From positions 62,001 to 126,000 of the forward strand of contig JAKQHT010000002.1 of NCBI GenBank assembly GCA_029557895.1: a stretch of DNA of 64,000 bases, written 5' to 3'. The DNA comes from Bacteroidota bacterium (GTDB taxonomy: Bacteria > Bacteroidota > Bacteroidia > Flavobacteriales > Flavobacteriaceae). Both the position numbers and the translations under genes were made by a program. The stretch's first letter is position 1, and the number at the start of each line of letters is the position of its first letter. Below the pieces are notes generated by a model. It searched no databases, had not been told where the DNA came from, and worked only from the letters and a program-made list of their open reading frames with translations. This document shows, one piece after another, positions 60,091-64,000 of this stretch.

Positions 60091-62526
60091 TCAGTTGCTC
60101 TCTATTACTGTTTTGGCACTTTTCAGCCCTTTTCCTTTGACCGACAATTCAATGCTGCCTTTCTCTGTTGAAGATTGTACAATGACAACGAGTTTTCCGC
60201 TGAAGAGCTTCATTGTTGGTACATGAAATGGTTCGAGTGAAGTAGCATCGCCATTGCAGGTTGCTCTGAATGAGCCTTTGCCTTTTACTATAAAATCCAA
60301 TTGGTTTGTTGCCGTAGGGCAGGGATTTCCATTTTTGTCAACAACGGAAACCGTTACAAATGCCAAATCTTCGCCATTTGCATTTATGGATGTAACATCG
60401 GGTTCCAGTACAATTTGGTGCGGTTTGCCTGCCGTATGGATTTCTTTTTCGGCAGCGGGGTTTCCGTTTTTGTCATATGCTACAACTTTCAATGTACCCG
60501 GTTCGTATTTTGTGTCCATCCACATCAGTCGGTACCTGTTAAGGGGCGTGGTGTTGTTTTTTTCTTGGAATCCCTGGCTTTTTCCATTGATGAACAGCTC
60601 GGCACGGTCATAATTGGTATAAACAAAAACGGGTGTTGTTTGTCCCTCACGTCCTTCCCAGTTCCAATGTGGGAGGATGTGGAGCGTTTCATCATTTGTG
60701 TTCCATCGGCTTCGATACAAATAATAACGGTCTTTTGGGATTCCTGCAAGATCGATCATCCCAAAATAGGAACTCCGCGTTGGCCAAGCCTCGTCATGGG
60801 GCGTTGGTTCGCCTAAATAATCAAAGCCGGTCCATACAAACTCGCCAATGACCCAGGGTTTGTCATCCTGAAGTACAAAATCGTCGTCCGGAACATTGGA
60901 CCAACTGCAATATTCCAGATCGTAAGATGACGATTGCAGGTCGGGATGTTTTTTCATGCTCCCTTTTTCCAAAGGAAATTTGTATATGCCCCGAGAGCTC
61001 ACGGTAGATGCCGTTTCGGAACCCAGAATGAAGCCTTGGGGAAATTTCTTATAAGCTTCTTCGTACAGTTGCGTGCGGTAGTTGAGTCCCGGCACATCCA
61101 AAAGTGCCCCAAACCCTGACTCCATGACGGGCTTCAATTGGTCCATGCCTACGGTTACGGGGCGCGTAGGGTCTTCTCGATGGAAAATTTCCTGGAGCCA
61201 TTTGGCACGCTTGACGCCTTCTTCGCCCCATTGGTCAGGTACTTCGTTGCCTGCGCTCCACATCACGATGGACGGATGGTTGCGGGTGGCTCGAACCAAA
61301 TTAACAACATCTTTTTCTGCATAATCCTCAAAATAAAGGTTATACCCGTTTTCTACTTTGGGTATCGCCCATTCGTCAAAACTTTCGGCAAGGAACAAAA
61401 AGCCCATTTCGTCGGCAAGGTTTAATTGTTCTATGGAGGGCATGTTGTGCGAACTTCGGATGGCGTTGCAGCCCAAATCTTTCAAGATGGTAAGCTGTCG
61501 CCGTAATGCCGAAATGTTAATGGCCGCGCCCAAAGGACCCAAATCGTGGTGAAGGCAGACGCCTTTGAATTTTGTTACCTTGCCATTGAGCCTAAAACCA
61601 TGTTTTGCATCGTATTCAATCTTACGGATGCCAAATTTTGTGCTTGTATCATCCACCAATTGGCCATTGGCATATAATCTTGAAACACACGTGTACAAAT
61701 AGGGTGTTTCCGGACTCCAAAGTTTTGGTTTGCTAACTGCTATATTTTGTTCAAAAGTGTTTCCAAAAAGTGTTGTCGTTTCGTCCGAGTTTAGTTTTTG
61801 GCCCTCGGCGTCATAAATTTCTGTGACCAGCCGAAGATTATCTCCCGTAGTGGTGGTTTTGATATTTACCTGTGCAATGTCATCCGTAATTGTCGGTGTG
61901 GTGATAAACGTTCCCCAATGGTCAATGCTTGCGTTGTTTTTCAAAATTATTTGAACATTTCTGTAGAGTCCCGCACCAGGGTACCAGCGCGATGCCAACC
62001 CTCGATTGTTTAGTTTTACAGCCAATGTATTGTCTTGGTTCTCTTGGATATGAGCGGTTATATCAAAATAAAAATAGGCATAGCCAAATTTCCATTCACC
62101 AACTTTTTTGCCGTTGACAAATACTTCCGGTTCGCTCATGGCACCGTCAAATGCTACCAAAACTTTTTTTGAGTTGTCAAAATTTTGCAATGAAAAAGAG
62201 GTTCTGTACCAAGCTTCGCCAATATGGGGAAGGGCACCGGTTCTTCCGGTTTTTTCGGTAGCTACGCTTTCGCCGTTTTGGATTATGGCAATGTGTTGTA
62301 AATCGATGTTCTTGTCAAATGGTCCGTATATGGCCCAATCGTGAGGAACGGACACACTTTCCCATTTGGAGTCGTCAAAATCTTTTTCGTAAGCATTTGG
62401 CACAGATCCTTTGTGAAACTTCCAATGGTTTTTGAGCGTCAATACCTCTCGTTGTTGTCCAAAGGACAGCATGGGAGCTAAAATGATTGATAAAAGGAGC
62501 AATAAAATGTAACGGGGTTTGTTCAT
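60091..62526 (-). CDS. Glycoside hydrolase family 2 protein (beta-galactosidase-like), exported
   Basis: An 811-residue enzyme with signal peptide (ends LSFGQ). It has the GH2 layout: N-terminal jelly-roll (about 30-200, YRTSFSLQNF, FVNGKKVGEW), an immunoglobulin-like domain (about 205-300), a TIM barrel (about 305-610) with the acid/base Glu in WSAGNEVPD (about 427) and nucleophile Glu in LGSETAS (about 502), then C-terminal beta domains. The product fits periplasmic beta-galactosidases, though other GH2 activities (glucuronidase, mannosidase) remain possible. It is divergent from a GntR regulator followed by galM, which supports galactoside use. Confidence 0.92.
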   Translation of the reverse strand: MNKPRYILLLLLSIILAPMLSFGQQREVLTLKNHWKFHKGSVPNAYEKDFDDSKWESVSVPHDWAIYGPFDKNIDLQHIAIIQNGESVATEKTGRTGALPHIGEAWYRTSFSLQNFDNSKKVLVAFDGAMSEPEVFVNGKKVGEWKFGYAYFYFDITAHIQENQDNTLAVKLNNRGLASRWYPGAGLYRNVQIILKNNASIDHWGTFITTPTITDDIAQVNIKTTTTGDNLRLVTEIYDAEGQKLNSDETTTLFGNTFEQNIAVSKPKLWSPETPYLYTCVSRLYANGQLVDDTSTKFGIRKIEYDAKHGFRLNGKVTKFKGVCLHHDLGPLGAAINISALRRQLTILKDLGCNAIRSSHNMPSIEQLNLADEMGFLFLAESFDEWAIPKVENGYNLYFEDYAEKDVVNLVRATRNHPSIVMWSAGNEVPDQWGEEGVKRAKWLQEIFHREDPTRPVTVGMDQLKPVMESGFGALLDVPGLNYRTQLYEEAYKKFPQGFILGSETASTVSSRGIYKFPLEKGSMKKHPDLQSSSYDLEYCSWSNVPDDDFVLQDDKPWVIGEFVWTGFDYLGEPTPHDEAWPTRSSYFGMIDLAGIPKDRYYLYRSRWNTNDETLHILPHWNWEGREGQTTPVFVYTNYDRAELFINGKSQGFQEKNNTTPLNRYRLMWMDTKYEPGTLKVVAYDKNGNPAAEKEIHTAGKPHQIVLEPDVTSINANGEDLAFVTVSVVDKNGNPCPTATNQLDFIVKGKGSFRATCNGDATSLEPFHVPTMKLFSGKLVVIVQSSTEKGSIELSVKGKGLKSAKTVIESN

Positions 62527-62590
62527 AACGTTTATAAGGTACTTGCTTATATGTTTTGGTTGCTAAACTAATAAAAAAAATCATAAAACA

Positions 62591-62622
62591 TACCAGTACC
62601 TACCAGTTTGTTGATATATTTG
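62591..62622 (+). promoter_or_regulatory. Tandem TACCAGT sites and -7 box in front of gntR
   Basis: TACCAGT (62591-62597) and TACCAGT (62601-62607), 10 bp apart, are direct repeats one helical turn apart. TATATTTG (62615-62622) ends 4 bp before the gntR ATG, so transcription would begin about at the start codon. The repeats lie where the -33 element would be, so the regulator probably binds here and also controls the divergent GH2 gene. Confidence 0.5.
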
Positions 62623-62626
62623 TAAA

Positions 62627-63625
62627 ATGAATTGGATACATGTCAAAAATCATGCTGGAATACCAAAGTACAGGCAGCTTGTGCTCTCGGTAGAAAATGC
62701 GCTGTTGGAAGGTGTACTAAAAAAAGGTGATGCTTTGCCGTCTGTCAATCAGGTCAGTAACAGGTTTGGGCTTTCGAGAGATACGGTCTTTACTGCCTTG
62801 AACGAGTTGAAAACCAGGGGTATCATAGAATCGGTACCGGGTAAGGGATTTTTTGTAACGAGTGAACATATCAAGGTAAAGCAAAGGATTTTTTTATTGT
62901 TTGATGAGTTGAACGCCTTTAAGGAAGATTTGTACAATGCGTTTGTAGCACATTTGGGAGGCGATGTACAGGTCGATATTTTCTTTCACCATTTCAACGA
63001 AGAAATGTTCAAAAAACTGATTCTTGACAGCTTGGGAAATTACAGCTACTACGTTATTATGCCAGCCAACCTGAAACATACGGGAAGTGTGGTTAATAAA
63101 TTGCCTTCAGACAAAGTTTACATTCTTGACCAGATCAACCAGGAGCTATCGAGCTATCCGGCCATCTACCAAAATTTTGAAACCGATATTTTCAACAGTT
63201 TGATGGAAGCAAGGCCGATGATAGAGAAATATAGAAAGATGGTATTGCTGTTCCCCGAAAAGCGACAGCCCATCGGAATGCTCTACGGTTTTCAGAATTA
63301 CAGAAGAGAGACAGCCTTCAACTATGAAATCATCGATACATTGGATGGCAGAACATTAGTGCCGGGCGAGGTTTACTTGGTATTGGACGACCAAAGTCTT
63401 ATTTTCCTGATAAAAAAACTGAAGGACCAAGGTTTGGTCTTGGGTAGTGACATTGGAATCATTTCCTATAATGATACACTCTTGAAAGAAATCGTTGAAG
63501 GAGGTATCACGACCATCTCCACCGATTTTAAGGCTATGGGTAAACGACTTGCAGAAATGATCCGCAACAAGGAACATATCAAAATTGAAAACCCCAATTC
63601 GCTTATAATCAGAAATTCATTGTAA
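62627..63625 (+). CDS. GntR-family regulator with LacI-type ligand-binding domain
   Basis: A 332-residue regulator: an N-terminal GntR winged helix (about 1-75, LLEGVLKKGDALPSVNQVSN, FGLSRDTVFTALNELKTRGI) joined to a periplasmic-binding-protein-like domain (about 88-332, IGIISYNDTLLKEIVEGGIT, STDFKAMGKRLAEMI), as in AraR-type proteins. The ligand is probably a sugar. It sits between a beta-galactosidase-like gene and galM, so galactose is the first candidate. Its TAA is directly followed by the galM ATG. Confidence 0.92.
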   Translation: MNWIHVKNHAGIPKYRQLVLSVENALLEGVLKKGDALPSVNQVSNRFGLSRDTVFTALNELKTRGIIESVPGKGFFVTSEHIKVKQRIFLLFDELNAFKEDLYNAFVAHLGGDVQVDIFFHHFNEEMFKKLILDSLGNYSYYVIMPANLKHTGSVVNKLPSDKVYILDQINQELSSYPAIYQNFETDIFNSLMEARPMIEKYRKMVLLFPEKRQPIGMLYGFQNYRRETAFNYEIIDTLDGRTLVPGEVYLVLDDQSLIFLIKKLKDQGLVLGSDIGIISYNDTLLKEIVEGGITTISTDFKAMGKRLAEMIRNKEHIKIENPNSLIIRNSL

Positions 63626-64000
63626 ATGTTCGAGGTAAATCGTGTCAATAAATCCGGATTTGACTGTGTAGAAATAACCGACACCGATGGTCAAGTTTAT
63701 GCAATCATTAATTTAGACCTTGGAGGAAGTTTACAAGAATTGACGATCTGTGGCACGGAGGTCATTACAGGAAAAAATGTCGGCTCTTATGCCAAATCGT
63801 ATGCATCATCGATTTTGTTTCCTTTTGTAAACCGGATTGCCAACGGACGTTACGATTTTGAACAAAAAACCTATCAATTGCACTGCAATAATGTCGCTGA
63901 TGGCCATGCCCTGCATGGGTTGGTATTTGACAGGACATTTGGGTTAGATCACATTTCTCAAAACGAAAATTCCTGTACCGTTAGCCTGTTTTATGCTGAA
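63626..64000 (+). CDS. galM: Aldose 1-epimerase, N-terminal part (3' end outside window)
   Basis: The open frame runs from the ATG at 63626 (immediately after the gntR stop) to the window edge, 125 codons. Family features are the N-terminal beta-sandwich with NLDLGGSLQELTI, the conserved FPFVNRIANGRYDF and the His-containing GHALHGLVFDRTF, where the catalytic region begins. It interconverts alpha and beta anomers of galactose or glucose, which fits a galactoside operon led by the GntR gene. Confidence 0.88.
   Translation, partial: MFEVNRVNKSGFDCVEITDTDGQVYAIINLDLGGSLQELTICGTEVITGKNVGSYAKSYASSILFPFVNRIANGRYDFEQKTYQLHCNNVADGHALHGLVFDRTFGLDHISQNENSCTVSLFYAE

Noticed and set aside
1-64000. CRISPR array
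   Set aside because: I saw no series of regularly spaced identical repeats and no cas genes.

Overview
The window looks like chromosome of a flavobacterium (Bacteroidota, probably Flavobacteriaceae). The evidence is a SusC/SusD pair with an STN signalling domain and its own ECF sigma/FecR pair, type IX secretion sorting domains (YPNP motifs near the C-termini of two secreted proteins), many SPII lipoproteins, and repeated TAnnTTTG promoter boxes. I see no transposase, phage module or CRISPR array.

Layout. 1-568: C-terminus of an outer-membrane barrel protein. 883-3477: Fur-family regulator and a His-rich P1B metal ATPase. 3474-16101: a minus-strand sulfane-sulfur/sulfite block (rhodaneses, thioredoxin, MBL-rhodanese fusion, YeiH, TauE/SafE, YeeE/YedE pair) with a Crp/Fnr regulator and a tripartite RND efflux pump. 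16362-16433: tRNA-Arg(CCT). 16595-27713: an apparent operon of ECF sigma, FecR, SusC, SusD, two PKD/YWTD-propeller lipoproteins, a cyanophycinase-family serine peptidase and an M20 peptidase, which reads as a polypeptide (possibly cyanophycin) uptake locus. 28039-34141: a 54-codon secreted-peptide gene, a TPR histidine kinase and response regulator, and two copies of a roughly 240-bp element that looks like a regulated small-RNA gene. 34244-38917: lipoprotein, duplicated-domain protein, barrels, glycosyltransferase and flippase-like protein.

38917-43581 is the most unusual part. ruvC and hemW are separated by a cassette holding a lipoprotein with a GC-rich N-terminal part and an AT-rich HExxH C-terminal domain (polymorphic-toxin architecture), followed by a small lipoprotein (candidate immunity protein). 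A second copy of the ruvC 3' end lies between the cassette and hemW. The two 3' ends differ at 11 of 119 aligned bases, and 10 of these are synonymous.

43587-45883: DUF3667, cyclase-family, DUF4260 and YjbR genes. 45880-51774: trans-4-hydroxyproline catabolism (deaminase, alpha-ketoglutarate semialdehyde dehydrogenase, epimerase, D-hydroxyproline oxidase) beside an AraC regulator broken by an in-frame stop. Its probable half-sites and the operon promoter are still recognisable. 51953-59642: STAS, SnoaL-like and DUF4407 genes, an ABC-transporter remnant, BlaI/BlaR1 with two operators, an M28 peptidase and an M20 dipeptidase. 59761-59842: tRNA-Leu(TAG). 60091-64000: GH2 beta-galactosidase-like enzyme, a divergent GntR regulator and the start of galM.

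All calls are from reading the sequence. No database search was run, so family names rest on recognised motifs.
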